Source: Desulfosporosinus meridiei DSM 13257
GTDB taxonomy: Bacteria; Bacillota; Desulfitobacteriia; Desulfitobacteriales; Desulfitobacteriaceae
Assembly: GCF_000231385.2 (NCBI RefSeq)
Contig: NC_018515.1
Span: 1,076,001 to 1,140,000 of the forward strand
Direction: 5' to 3'
DNA: 64,000 nt
The notes under the pieces were generated by a model. The model saw only the letters and a program-made list of their open reading frames with translations. It ran no database searches and had not been told where the DNA came from. Shown one piece after another: positions 1 through 8,778 of the stretch; position 1 is the first letter of the stretch, and each line of letters begins with the position of its first letter. The translations under genes and the position numbers were made by a program.

Positions 1-2
1 GA

Positions 3-1601
3 TTGTCAGGTTTCCCTAAACGAGGAGAGAGCCCTCACGACAGTTTTGAAACTGGCCATTCCAGCACATCCATATCAGCTGCTGTTGGTTATGCCAAAGC
101 TCGGGATGTTCTGAGAGAAAAACACCATGTTGTGGCTGTCATTGGAGACGGAGCGATGACTGGTGGGATGGCTTACGAAGCCTTAAATCACGCGGGACAT
201 AGTGAAACAAACGTTATTGTAGTTTTAAATGACAATGAAATGTCTATTTCACCAAATGTTGGCGCTATGTCTACCTACTTGAACCGATTAAGGACGGATC
301 CACTCTATGATAAGCGAAAAGAAGATCTGGAGTATCTATTAAAGCGAATTCCCGGGATAGGAAATCAAGTAGCAAAGCTAGCCGCTAAAGCTAAAGATAG
401 CGTAAAATATTTACTTGTTCCCGGACTGCTTTTTGAAGAGTTAGGGTTTACCTATTTAGGCCCTATTGACGGTCATGATCAAGCCTGTGTAGAGCAAGTG
501 TTAGATCAAGCTAAGAATAAGAAAGGGCCGGTTCTTGTTCATGTTGTGACTTGTAAAGGAAAAGGGTACAAACCGGCAGAAGAGAATCCGGATGTTTTTC
601 ATGGACTGGGCCCTTTTGATCCGGAAACTGGGAAAGTCATTAAAAAATCAGCTCCTCCAACCTACACCGCAGTTTTTGGAGAAACTCTTTGTAAGCTGGC
701 TAAGGAAAATCCGAAAATTGTAGCGATTACTGCAGCAATGCCCAGTGGAACAGGTCTAAAAGAATTCGCTAGGGAATTTCCTGAACGTTTTTTTGATGTG
801 GGGATTGCTGAACAGCATGCGGTGACATTCGCCGCTGGATTATCTTTCGGGGGCCTAAAACCTGTAGTCGCCATATACTCCACCTTTTATCAAAGAGCCT
901 ATGATCAGGTTTTGCACGATGTCTGTTTGCAAGGAGCCAATGTTGTTTTGGCAATTGACCGCGCAGGTATTGTCGGAGATGATGGCCCCACCCATCATGG
1001 AGTGTTTGATATATCCTTTTTTAGAATCATTCCTAACCTGGTCTTAATGGCTCCTAAAGACGAAAATGAGTTGCGTCATATGCTTTATACTGCACTAAAA
1101 TATGACGGTCCGGTTGCCTTGCGGTATCCGAGATCAGTAGGGCAGGGTGTTGCGCAAGATGATCACTTAACCGAAATTCCTATCGGGAAAGCAGAAGTCC
1201 TGAGAGATGGCAGAGATGTAACTTTAATTGGCATTGGTCCAATGGTACATACTTGTCTCCAGGCGGCTCAAGAATTAAGTCAGCGCGGTGTAGACGCCGC
1301 TGTTATAAACTTGCGTTATATAAATCCCTTAGATCGTAAACTATTGTCCCACTATGCTCGGCTCACCAAAAAGATTATCACCTTAGAAGACCATTCCCTT
1401 AAAGGGGGCATGGGAAGCGCGATTTTAGAATTTCTTGAAGAAGAAGGGCTCAACGGAGTAACAGTTGAACGATTGGGATACCCCGGCTTTGTTGATCAAG
1501 GCTCAATTCCCCAATTGCTTTCGATTCATGGTTTATCAATAAAGGGTATTATGCAAGCCGCTGAACGGCTAAGGCTATTTCGCAGCGTTGCTCAGTCGTA
1601 A
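3..1601 (+). CDS. dxs: 1-deoxy-D-xylulose-5-phosphate synthase, N-terminus cut by window edge
   Basis: This thiamine-diphosphate enzyme condenses pyruvate with glyceraldehyde 3-phosphate in the first step of the cytoplasmic MEP isoprenoid pathway. The visible 532 residues begin inside the protein. A block resembling [12 protein letters not shown] comes first, then the TPP/Mg motif GDGAMTGG (about residues 48-55), the pyrimidine-binding segment with GIAEQHAV (about 265-272) and a C-terminal transketolase domain ending near residue 520. Family members are about 620-640 residues, so roughly 100 N-terminal residues lie upstream of the window. The TTG at position 3 is therefore not a real start. 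The gene leads a dxs-tlyA-nadK-argR-recN series, an order conserved in spore-forming Firmicutes. Confidence 0.96.
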   Translation: MSGFPKRGESPHDSFETGHSSTSISAAVGYAKARDVLREKHHVVAVIGDGAMTGGMAYEALNHAGHSETNVIVVLNDNEMSISPNVGAMSTYLNRLRTDPLYDKRKEDLEYLLKRIPGIGNQVAKLAAKAKDSVKYLLVPGLLFEELGFTYLGPIDGHDQACVEQVLDQAKNKKGPVLVHVVTCKGKGYKPAEENPDVFHGLGPFDPETGKVIKKSAPPTYTAVFGETLCKLAKENPKIVAITAAMPSGTGLKEFAREFPERFFDVGIAEQHAVTFAAGLSFGGLKPVVAIYSTFYQRAYDQVLHDVCLQGANVVLAIDRAGIVGDDGPTHHGVFDISFFRIIPNLVLMAPKDENELRHMLYTALKYDGPVALRYPRSVGQGVAQDDHLTEIPIGKAEVLRDGRDVTLIGIGPMVHTCLQAAQELSQRGVDAAVINLRYINPLDRKLLSHYARLTKKIITLEDHSLKGGMGSAILEFLEEEGLNGVTVERLGYPGFVDQGSIPQLLSIHGLSIKGIMQAAERLRLFRSVAQS

Positions 1602-1633
1602 AATTTCTGCTCAAGGTTAAAGGACGGGATACA

Positions 1634-2443
1634 GTGGCTAAAGGGAAAGAACGAATTGATGTGTTAATGGTCAAGAATGGCTTGGCAGCCAGCCGTGAAA
1701 AGGCTAAAGCAATGGTAATGTCAGGGATTGTCTTTATAGCCGGCCAACGAGTAGATAAACCGGGGGTAGAAGTTTCTCTAGAATCTATCATTGAGTTGAA
1801 AGGGGAAATCCTGCCGTTTGTTTCGCGGGGAGGATTAAAACTGGCCAAAGCACTGGAGGCTTTTCCGATCTCTTTTAAGGATAAAGTAGTCGTAGATATA
1901 GGAGCTTCGACGGGAGGGTTTACGGATTGTGCTTTGCAAAACGGTGCAAAACGAGTATATGCAGTTGATGTAGGGTACGGGCAGTTAGACTGGAAACTGC
2001 GGACAGATCCTCGCGTTGTCTCCATGGAGCGAGTAAATGCACGTTATCTCTCTAAGGATACCTTGCCGGAGAAAGTTGATTGGGTTGTAACGGATGTTGC
2101 TTTTATTTCGGTTACTAAAATTTTTGGGGCAATGATAGCAATTCTTAAAGATGATGGACAAGTAGTAGCTTTGATCAAACCTCAATTTGAGGCCGGGCGA
2201 GAGCATGTGGGGAAAAAAGGCGTTGTAAGAGATAGCGGCGTTCATAAGCAAGTTATTGAGACAGTTCTAAGTCAGGCAGAAGGTATAGGATTTCGGGTCT
2301 TAGGGTTAAACTATTCACCAATTCGTGGACCAGAGGGAAATATTGAATATTTAGCTTGGTTAGGTTTGCAAAATGAAGAGGGAATAGATTGGCATTCAGA
2401 GCTGGAACTTGTAGTTCAAAAGGCTCAGAAAGAGACGGAATAG
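1634..2443 (+). CDS. tlyA: TlyA family rRNA (cytidine-2'-O)-methyltransferase
   Basis: The 269-residue protein has an N-terminal S4 RNA-binding domain (about residues 1-65) and a FtsJ-like Rossmann methyltransferase domain. The SAM-binding stretch VVDIGASTGGFTD sits near residue 86, and the KPQFEAG segment follows. Family members 2'-O-methylate cytidines in 16S and/or 23S rRNA and were historically called hemolysin A. The start is GTG at 1634, with an AAAGGACGG-like ribosome-binding site just upstream. It lies 32 nt behind dxs and is followed after 5 nt by nadK, so the genes are probably co-transcribed. No oddities are visible. Confidence 0.93.
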   Translation: MAKGKERIDVLMVKNGLAASREKAKAMVMSGIVFIAGQRVDKPGVEVSLESIIELKGEILPFVSRGGLKLAKALEAFPISFKDKVVVDIGASTGGFTDCALQNGAKRVYAVDVGYGQLDWKLRTDPRVVSMERVNARYLSKDTLPEKVDWVVTDVAFISVTKIFGAMIAILKDDGQVVALIKPQFEAGREHVGKKGVVRDSGVHKQVIETVLSQAEGIGFRVLGLNYSPIRGPEGNIEYLAWLGLQNEEGIDWHSELELVVQKAQKETE

Positions 2444-2448
2444 TATCT

Positions 2449-3267
2449 ATGCAAAAAATTGTTGGTTTGTGGCGTAATATGAGTAAACCTGAAGCCCTGA
2501 CCTTGGCGGTCAAGATTGAGGATTGGTTTCAAGCTCGTGGTTGGCAGGTTTTAACCGAGTGGGAAGATATTATTAAGCATAAAATAGAGTTTCTAATATC
2601 CCTGGGAGGGGATGGTACTCTTCTCCAGGCAGCCCGAGAAGCTTCAACCTATGGAATCCCTGTGATGGGAGTGAATTTTGGAAAACTGGGTTTTCTCTGT
2701 GAAATTGAACGAGAAGAAGTCTACAACGCTTTGGAAAAGCTTCTGCGGCAAGAATATCAAATTCAAGAGCGGTTGATGTTAAATGTAGTTGTTAACGGCG
2801 GCGGTCGAGACGGTGCTTCCTACAGGGTATTAAACGATGTGGTTTTTTCCAGAGAAGGCAGTGATGGAATCATTACATTGCAAGCAAACCTATCTGGAGA
2901 ACCTTCCGTCAGCTATCCTGCAGATGGCTTGATAATATCTACTCCAACAGGATCGACAGCCTATTCACTTTCTGCCGGAGGGCCAATTGTCAGTCCAAAT
3001 GTTCAAGCAATTTTGTTGACACCTTTAGCTGCACATTCTTTATCTGCTCGGCCTATGCTCGTTTCAAATGAGGAAGAAATCAAAATTATCTTGGCTAATG
3101 GAGAGAAATGTATGGTGACTTTTGATGGCAGGCAAAGCATCTTAATTTATGCAGATCAAGCAGTTGTCATCAAAACTGCGCCAACAAAAGCCTTATTGAT
3201 TCGAATAGGTACACGTAGTTTTCCCCAGGTCGTTCGAGAGAAGTTAAGAGATCGTTGGCATGAGTAA
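2449..3267 (+). CDS. nadK: NAD kinase
   Basis: This enzyme phosphorylates NAD to NADP in the cytoplasm. The start is ATG 2449, giving 272 residues beginning MQKIVGLWR. A longer in-frame extension to 2389 exists but overlaps tlyA and does not look like kinase sequence. The diagnostic GGDGT motif is at residues 53-57. The NDV segment and the conserved DGLIISTPTGSTAYSLSAGG block follow in the C-terminal beta domain. The length is normal for bacterial NadK. It sits 5 nt behind tlyA, and its ribosome-binding site is weak (AGAGACGG), which suggests translational coupling. Confidence 0.95.
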   Translation: MQKIVGLWRNMSKPEALTLAVKIEDWFQARGWQVLTEWEDIIKHKIEFLISLGGDGTLLQAAREASTYGIPVMGVNFGKLGFLCEIEREEVYNALEKLLRQEYQIQERLMLNVVVNGGGRDGASYRVLNDVVFSREGSDGIITLQANLSGEPSVSYPADGLIISTPTGSTAYSLSAGGPIVSPNVQAILLTPLAAHSLSARPMLVSNEEEIKIILANGEKCMVTFDGRQSILIYADQAVVIKTAPTKALLIRIGTRSFPQVVREKLRDRWHE

Positions 3268-3371
3268 GAATCAAGGCGCGATGTCGATGCTCCGGGCATG
3301 AATTCAGATAGTATACGCGGTGTTAGAGGTTGCGTCCAGCAGCCCACACTTTCGTGAAAGGAGGCTAGAGT

Positions 3372-3824
3372 ATGAAAGCACGTCGCCAGATGAAAGTTCA
3401 AGAAATAATTACTAAGGAAATTATTCATACTCAGGAGGATCTTGCTGAAAGACTACGCTTAGCTGGCTTTGATGTTACACAGGCAACCGTATCTAGAGAT
3501 ATCAAAGAAATGGGCTTAATAAAAGTCCCCAGCCAAGGAGAAGAGTATCGCTATGCAATTCCAAGTGAAGCACATCCGGCAAACTTACAAGATCGTTTGA
3601 AGCGGTTGTTAAGAGAAGCTATGGTGTCTATTAATGACACAGATAATCTTATTGTAATACGCACGATACCCGGAAACGCCCATGCCTTAGCTGCAATTAT
3701 GGATAACAGCAACTGGGAAGAGCTTATTGGCACTGTTGCAGGAGATGACACAATTCTTTTGGTAATTAAGCCAAAGGAGGCCGTTCAGACGGTTCTTGAA
3801 AGGATAAGCGCCTTGCTGGGATAG
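3372..3824 (+). CDS. argR: Arginine repressor ArgR/AhrC
   Basis: The 150-residue protein has an N-terminal winged helix (about residues 1-75) with the recognition segment TQATVSRDIKEMGL. Its C-terminal oligomerisation and arginine-binding domain contains GTVAGDDTILLV. Hexamers of this family sense arginine and control arginine biosynthesis and catabolism. A strong ribosome-binding site, AAAGGAGG, precedes ATG 3372; a second in-frame ATG at 3390 is less well placed. The roughly 100 nt upstream gap showed no recognisable operator. No arginine genes lie nearby: the argR-recN pairing is the conserved Firmicutes arrangement. Confidence 0.95.
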   Translation: MKARRQMKVQEIITKEIIHTQEDLAERLRLAGFDVTQATVSRDIKEMGLIKVPSQGEEYRYAIPSEAHPANLQDRLKRLLREAMVSINDTDNLIVIRTIPGNAHALAAIMDNSNWEELIGTVAGDDTILLVIKPKEAVQTVLERISALLG

Positions 3825-3834
3825 GAGGTATTTT

Positions 3835-5508
3835 ATGCTCGCAGAGCTGCACGTGGAGAATTTTGGACTTATGGAGACAGTTCGAATGGATTTTGGTCGG
3901 GGCCTAACAGTGTTTACAGGAGAAACCGGCGCAGGAAAATCAATGTTGATCGACGCGTTGGGAGTTCTGTTAGGTGGGAGAGCCAGCATAGATTTTATCC
4001 GGCATGGGGAATCCCGGGCACGGATTGAAGGTGTCTTTGAGGATCTGGCCCCAGAGTATCTGCTTAGGCTCGAAGAAGCTGGCTATCCAGTTGAAGATGG
4101 ACAGCTATTTCTTTTTCGAGAAATAAACTCTACGGGAAAAAACGTCTGCCGTGTTCAAGGCCGGTCAATTCCGTTAACTCTCTATCGTTCACTTTGTGTA
4201 GGGCTTGTAGATATTCATGGTCAAATAGAACATCTTTCTCTATTTCGCCCTGAAACCCACCAAAATCTTTTAGATGCCCTTGGAGGCCTTCAAGATGATG
4301 TTGATTTAGTGAGTAAAGCTGCCAGAGCCTACCAAAAGATTCTGCGCAAAGAACGTGACTTATCTATCTCGGAAGATGAGCGACAAAAGCGGGAAGAGGT
4401 GCTTGCGTTTCAAATTGAAGAGATTGAAAGGGTTAATCCAGTTCCTGGTGAAGAAGAAGATCTCTCTCAAGAAAGGAAACGACTCAGCAATGCAGAGAGA
4501 ATTTCTAGTTTGGGCTCTGAGGCTTATGCGGCGCTTTATGAAGGTTCTTCTGGCAAACCATCAGCCTTTGATATGCTAGGCCTGGTGCGTAAAGCCCTGC
4601 AGGAACTGAATCGCTTAGATGAGAGTTTAAATGTCCATGACCAAATCGAATCTATCTATTACTCCTCCGAAGATCTGGCTGAACAAATCCGGGCATATCG
4701 TGATAATTTTGAGTTCGAACCTGGTAGGCTCGACCAGATTGAAGAGAGACTGATTCTTCTCAAAAAGCTAAAGAGATTTGGAGCCACAATTCAAGAAGTT
4801 TTAGCTAAGCGGGATACTATGCTTCGAGAACTGGATCAGATAACCCATGTTCAGGAACAATTCGAAACAATTAATCAAGAAAAGCGCGAAGCCCTCAAAG
4901 CTTATGAAAAAGTAGCAAAACAGCTAAGCTTAAAACGTCATGAAATTGCTAAGAACATTGAAAATGGACTGGCGCGTGAATTTGCTGATTTAGGTTTAGA
5001 GAAAAGTCGTTTTGAAGTCCGATTTACACCTAATGACGAGCCTACTACAGGTGGGCTTGAAACAGCAGAATTTTATTTTTCGGCTAATTTGGGAGAACCC
5101 CCCAAACCCTTGGCAAAAGTTGCTTCAGGTGGAGAAATGTCTCGTTTGATGCTTGCTTTAAAGAGTTTGCTGGCTAGAGTCGAAAGTGTGGGCACTTTTA
5201 TCTTTGATGAGGTAGACAGTGGAGTCGGAGGCAGAACGATTCACCGAGTTGGTGAAAAATTGGCCAAGATTGCTCAAAATAAGCAGGTTTTCTGTATTAC
5301 CCATGCAGCTCAGGTCGCGGCTTTTGCCGAAGCTCATTATGGTATCGTAAAAGAAGTAACTGGGAAAAGGACTCGGACTCGAGTTGATATATTATCTGAG
5401 AATGAGCGTATTGAAGAACTTGCCAGAATGCTCGGAGGCGGAGAAATAGAAATAGCTCGTAAACATGCCCAAGAATTATGGCAGCGATCAGGGCGAGGGT
5501 TAACCTGA
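3835..5508 (+). CDS. recN: DNA repair protein RecN
   Basis: RecN is an SMC-like ATPase that acts early in double-strand-break repair. The 557-residue protein has the Walker A motif GETGAGKS at residues 29-36 and a long central coiled coil (about 155-370). The ABC signature is near ASGGEMSRLMLALK, and Walker B is FIFDEVDSGVGG. Length and order match the family. A strong ribosome-binding site, TAGGAGG, precedes ATG 3835, only 10 nt behind argR. A clear intrinsic terminator follows, so recN closes the dxs-recN transcription unit. Confidence 0.96.
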   Translation: MLAELHVENFGLMETVRMDFGRGLTVFTGETGAGKSMLIDALGVLLGGRASIDFIRHGESRARIEGVFEDLAPEYLLRLEEAGYPVEDGQLFLFREINSTGKNVCRVQGRSIPLTLYRSLCVGLVDIHGQIEHLSLFRPETHQNLLDALGGLQDDVDLVSKAARAYQKILRKERDLSISEDERQKREEVLAFQIEEIERVNPVPGEEEDLSQERKRLSNAERISSLGSEAYAALYEGSSGKPSAFDMLGLVRKALQELNRLDESLNVHDQIESIYYSSEDLAEQIRAYRDNFEFEPGRLDQIEERLILLKKLKRFGATIQEVLAKRDTMLRELDQITHVQEQFETINQEKREALKAYEKVAKQLSLKRHEIAKNIENGLAREFADLGLEKSRFEVRFTPNDEPTTGGLETAEFYFSANLGEPPKPLAKVASGGEMSRLMLALKSLLARVESVGTFIFDEVDSGVGGRTIHRVGEKLAKIAQNKQVFCITHAAQVAAFAEAHYGIVKEVTGKRTRTRVDILSENERIEELARMLGGGEIEIARKHAQELWQRSGRGLT

Positions 5509-5542
5509 GGTATGAGGCATGGGTACATTCTTCGATTTTTTT

Positions 5543-5580
5543 GAGATTGCGTAATTATAATTATGCAATCTTTTTATTTT
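5543..5580 (+). terminator. Intrinsic terminator after recN
   Basis: A near-perfect palindrome, with AGATTGC and GCAATCT arms around an AT-rich centre, is followed by TTTTTATTTT. It lies 35 nt after the recN stop. Confidence 0.85.
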
Positions 5581-5746
5581 GTCTAAACTGGAATTGTTTT
5601 AGTGAATCTGGAACACATTTGTCAGGATGAAAAAGAAGTGATTTGGATAATTTAAGATTAGAATTTCGAAACAACAACTTCACTAACTTATTATATTGAC
5701 CGCTCTATAAACGAGGAAAAAGGGGAGATTAAATGGGGAGAATAGA

Positions 5747-7009
5747 GTGGAGGATGATAAGAGAGTGAAAAAAAGAAGTGTATTATTAGTGATCAGTCTC
5801 TTGTATTGCACCTTCCTTCAACTATTAGTAGAATTACCTCAAATGCATCAAGCTCAAGTTAGTCAATTAGAACCAAGCCTAAGTGGAGTTTGGTCAAAAG
5901 TTATTCAAATTGAAAAAACTTCATCTGTTTCTGCTTCTTCTTCAAGTTTATCTAATTCACAGGTTTCGCAAAAGCTGGATATAGCTTATAAGCTCTTTGG
6001 TATCTTTCCACTAAAGACGGGAGAAGTAGAAGTAATGAGTCCTATGTCATTAATTCCTGGAGGCCAATCGATTGGTGTTACCTTGCAGACAAAAGGAGTT
6101 ATGGTTGTAGGACAGGCCCCGGTAGTTGATAAGAATGGAAAGAATTCTTTTCCTGCCAAAGATGCCGGGATTCAAGTAGGAGACATTTTGTTGAAAATTG
6201 AAAACCAAGACGTTAAAACGGACCAAGAGGTGTCCAATGCAATTGATGCTGCAGGTAAACAAAAAGGAACCGCAACTGTGTTGTTTAAACATCAAGAACA
6301 AATGGTTGAAAAGGTAGTCACTCCAATTTATTGTGTTGAGACTGGAAGGTATAGAATGGGCTTATTTGTTCGCGATGAAGCTGCAGGTGTCGGAACCTTA
6401 TCCTTTATCAACCCAGCAAACAATTTATATGGTGCTTTAGGTCATGTAATTACCGATGCAGATACTAATCAGAAAATAGAAGTTTATAATGGTAAGGTAA
6501 TTGCCTCAACAATTTACGCTATTGAAAAAGGTAAACGTGGTCATCCGGGTGAGAAAATCGGTTCCTTTGTTCCTAACTCTAGTTTTAGTGGAACTATCGA
6601 AAAAAATACTATGACAGGTATTTTTGGTAAAATGAATGGACAAGTTGAAAATCCTTATTTCAAGGAAGCCATTCCGGTTGGATGGGAGTCAGAAGTAAAA
6701 GTCGGTCCCGCTAAAATATATACGGTAATAAAAGGAGAAAAGATTGAGGAGTTTACTGTTAATATCGATCGAGTTATGCATAATCGAACTGACAGTAAAA
6801 ATATGATTATTAGAGTAACCGATCCTAGGTTGCTTGAGGTTACAGGAGGTATTATTCAAGGAATGAGCGGAAGTCCAATTGTGCAAGATGGCAAGCTAAT
6901 TGGAGCAGTGACTCATGTATTTGTGAATGACGCTCAACGAGGGTATGGAGTGTTTATTCAGAACATGATCAATGACAGTTCTATGCGCGATAAACAGGAA
7001 GCAGCTTAA
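5747..7009 (+). CDS. spoIVB: SpoIVB peptidase (stage IV sporulation protein B)
   Basis: In the known pathway SpoIVB is a forespore-secreted serine peptidase that cleaves SpoIVFA and so releases pro-sigma-K processing. The protein has an N-terminal membrane anchor or signal (about residues 8-31), a variable Ser-rich stretch, a PDZ domain (about 105-195) and an S55 peptidase domain. Catalytic candidates are His in GALGHVI and Ser in GMSGSPIV. GTG 5747 follows GGGGAG with 6 nt spacing, but GTG 5765 behind GGAGG is equally plausible and would give MKKRSVLL. The gene sits directly upstream of spo0A, as in Bacillus, and ends at a strong terminator. Confidence 0.94.
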   Translation: MEDDKRVKKRSVLLVISLLYCTFLQLLVELPQMHQAQVSQLEPSLSGVWSKVIQIEKTSSVSASSSSLSNSQVSQKLDIAYKLFGIFPLKTGEVEVMSPMSLIPGGQSIGVTLQTKGVMVVGQAPVVDKNGKNSFPAKDAGIQVGDILLKIENQDVKTDQEVSNAIDAAGKQKGTATVLFKHQEQMVEKVVTPIYCVETGRYRMGLFVRDEAAGVGTLSFINPANNLYGALGHVITDADTNQKIEVYNGKVIASTIYAIEKGKRGHPGEKIGSFVPNSSFSGTIEKNTMTGIFGKMNGQVENPYFKEAIPVGWESEVKVGPAKIYTVIKGEKIEEFTVNIDRVMHNRTDSKNMIIRVTDPRLLEVTGGIIQGMSGSPIVQDGKLIGAVTHVFVNDAQRGYGVFIQNMINDSSMRDKQEAA

Positions 7010-7013
7010 GTAA

Positions 7014-7055
7014 TTGAATCAGAGCAGCCATTTCGGCTGCTCTGATTCAATTTCG
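7014..7055 (+). terminator. Perfect hairpin terminator between spoIVB and spo0A
   Basis: Two perfectly complementary 16-nt arms (7014-7029 and 7035-7050) flank a 5-nt loop, ATTTC. Only three T residues follow at once, so it may work in either direction or as an insulator. Confidence 0.85.
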
Positions 7056-7087
7056 AAATAAAAAGTTAAATTTCTCGCTTGAAAAGC

Positions 7088-7114
7088 AGGAGTATTAAAA
7101 CAGTTGTCGAAAAT
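7088..7114 (+). promoter_or_regulatory. Spo0A box and possible sigma-H promoter ahead of spo0A
   Basis: TTGTCGAAA at 7104-7112 is an exact match to the Spo0A-binding (0A) box, 40 nt before the spo0A start. AGGAGTATT at 7088-7096 resembles a sigma-H -35 element, and GAAAAT at 7109-7114 could be a weak -10, so the box would overlap the promoter. The 0A box is read directly. The sigma-H call is an inference from the known control of Bacillus spo0A. Confidence 0.65.
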
Positions 7115-7152
7115 ATAAACTGAAAGCGGCAGAATGAGGGGGATCCTGGGAA

Positions 7153-8031
7153 ATGCAAAGGCCTATACGTGTCTTATTGGCAGATGACAACCGAGAATTT
7201 GTCGAGGTGGTCAAGGAATATATTGAACGGCAGGAGGATATGAGCCTTGTAGGGGTAGCATATCATGGAAATGAGGCTCTAGAATTAATTTCTCGGGAGG
7301 AACCTCATGTTGTGCTATTGGATATCATAATGCCCCATCTGGATGGATTAGGTGTATTGGAAAAACTTCAGAATGCATCCCTTAGACCTAAGATTATTAT
7401 CTTAACTGCTTTTGGGCAGGAATCCATGACTCAGCGGGCAGTCAGCCTTGGTGCAAATTATTACATTTTGAAACCCTTTGATTTAGAGATTCTGGGGAAA
7501 CGAATTCGTCAATTACAAGATGATTTTTCTAGTACCTTAAATAGTGCTTCCAATGGCAACAGAGCAGGTGCCATGAATTCGAGCGCTACTACAAATCCTA
7601 ATATTAATACAGCGTCTAACAATAATCTAAACTTAAGTTCAAGTTCACAGATTTCCACCGGAATTTTACCACCTACTTCGAAAAATCTTGAAGTAGAAGT
7701 TACAAGAATGATTCACCAAATGGGTGTACCGGCCCATGTCAAAGGGTATCAGTATTTACGAGATGCAATTGTAAATGTAGTAACTGATGTATCCTTGCTG
7801 GGAGCAGTGACAAAAGAGCTCTATCCAATGATTGCCGTAAAATATCAGACAACTCCCAGTCGAGTTGAAAGAGCTATTCGTCATGCCATTGAATTAGCTT
7901 GGGATCGCGGAAATGTGGATTTCATGAATCGCTTTTTTGGTTATACCATTAATGTGGATCGCGGTAAGCCTACTAATTCAGAGTTTGTGGCAATGGTTGC
8001 TGACAAACTGCGGATGTCGATAATGTACTAG
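7153..8031 (+). CDS. spo0A: Stage 0 sporulation response regulator Spo0A
   Basis: This is the master regulator of sporulation entry. The receiver domain (about residues 4-125) has acidic residues D11-D12, phospho-acceptor D57 in VVLLDIIMP and the Lys of LKPFD. The C-terminal Spo0A effector domain (about 180-292) includes [17 protein letters not shown] and a recognition helix around [15 protein letters not shown]. The protein has 292 residues; Bacillus subtilis Spo0A has 267. The extra length is a low-complexity Asn/Ser/Thr linker (about 128-178). A GAGGGGG ribosome-binding site precedes ATG 7153. It stands as a single-gene unit between two terminators, with a 0A box upstream that suggests autoregulation. 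Confidence 0.97.
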   Translation: MQRPIRVLLADDNREFVEVVKEYIERQEDMSLVGVAYHGNEALELISREEPHVVLLDIIMPHLDGLGVLEKLQNASLRPKIIILTAFGQESMTQRAVSLGANYYILKPFDLEILGKRIRQLQDDFSSTLNSASNGNRAGAMNSSATTNPNINTASNNNLNLSSSSQISTGILPPTSKNLEVEVTRMIHQMGVPAHVKGYQYLRDAIVNVVTDVSLLGAVTKELYPMIAVKYQTTPSRVERAIRHAIELAWDRGNVDFMNRFFGYTINVDRGKPTNSEFVAMVADKLRMSIMY

Positions 8032-8075
8032 AAGGAAGCAAAGAGTTAATAATGGGTAAAGAATTGACATGAGAG

Positions 8076-8126
8076 AATACTAAATCTTTTAAACTTTAGT
8101 TTAAAAAGACTTAGTATTTTTCTTTT
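8076..8126 (+). terminator. Intrinsic terminator after spo0A
   Basis: Long imperfect arms, AATACTAAATCTTTTAAAC and its near-complement, flank a short loop and are followed by TTTTTCTTTT. Confidence 0.85.
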
Positions 8127-8244
8127 ATTCAAGATGGTTTATGGCGAGGATTAAAGGGATGCTGATAATGTCTTTAAGATGTTGAATTTTCTCTAAAATA
8201 TAGGGTAAGATGGAATTAAAGGAACTAAGAGAGGGAGAATATTA

Positions 8245-8778
8245 TTGGAAAAGGACAATTTACTGGAAGAATACCTGGAGGGGGAAGTTATATTAGAGGG
8301 GCGCATAATTCGAGTTGAACGGGATTCTGTGCTCTTGCCAAATGGGCATGTGTCAACGCGTGAGGTGGTTAGACATCCTGGCGCAGTGGGCGTAATTGCT
8401 GTATTGGATCAAGAAATACTTTTGGTGCGTCAATATCGATATGCAATTGCTCAAGAGACCTTAGAAATCCCTGCAGGAAAACTGGATGCTAATGAATCTC
8501 CTCTGGAATGTGCTAAACGGGAACTACGTGAAGAAACAGGTTATAGAGGCAGCATGGAAGGAGTTAGTACCTTTTATACCACACCAGGGTTTACGGACGA
8601 GGTTATGCACCTATTCTTGGCTCGAGATTTAATTTGGGATCCCCTAAAACCGGATGAGGACGAATTTTTACGAGTAGAAAGAATTCCCTGGGATAAAGCA
8701 GTGCAAATGGCGCGGAAGAACCTGTTCAAAGATGCCAAAACTATCCTTGGGATACTGCTTCTTCAAGGTCAAATTTGA
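8245..8778 (+). CDS. nudF: ADP-ribose pyrophosphatase, Nudix family
   Basis: Nudix hydrolases of this type cleave ADP-ribose to AMP and ribose 5-phosphate. The 177-residue protein has the Nudix box from about residue 75, with the G-x5-E-x7-REL-x-EE-x-G pattern visible in GKLDANESPLECAKRELREE followed by TGY. The start is TTG 8245 behind a GAGAGGGAG ribosome-binding site. The stop overlaps the next start (TGATG), which indicates translational coupling with endoQ. The nudF-endoQ-spoIIM order matches yqkG-yqxK-spoIIM of Bacillus. Confidence 0.92.
   Translation: MEKDNLLEEYLEGEVILEGRIIRVERDSVLLPNGHVSTREVVRHPGAVGVIAVLDQEILLVRQYRYAIAQETLEIPAGKLDANESPLECAKRELREETGYRGSMEGVSTFYTTPGFTDEVMHLFLARDLIWDPLKPDEDEFLRVERIPWDKAVQMARKNLFKDAKTILGILLLQGQI

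Noticed and set aside
1549-2025. Minus-strand frame over the dxs-tlyA junction
   Set aside because: It overlaps two well-supported genes, has no ribosome-binding site and no recognisable protein features.
3268-3371. Gap between nadK and argR searched for ARG boxes or a leader RNA
   Set aside because: No pair of ARG-box-like sites and no convincing stem with a T-run.
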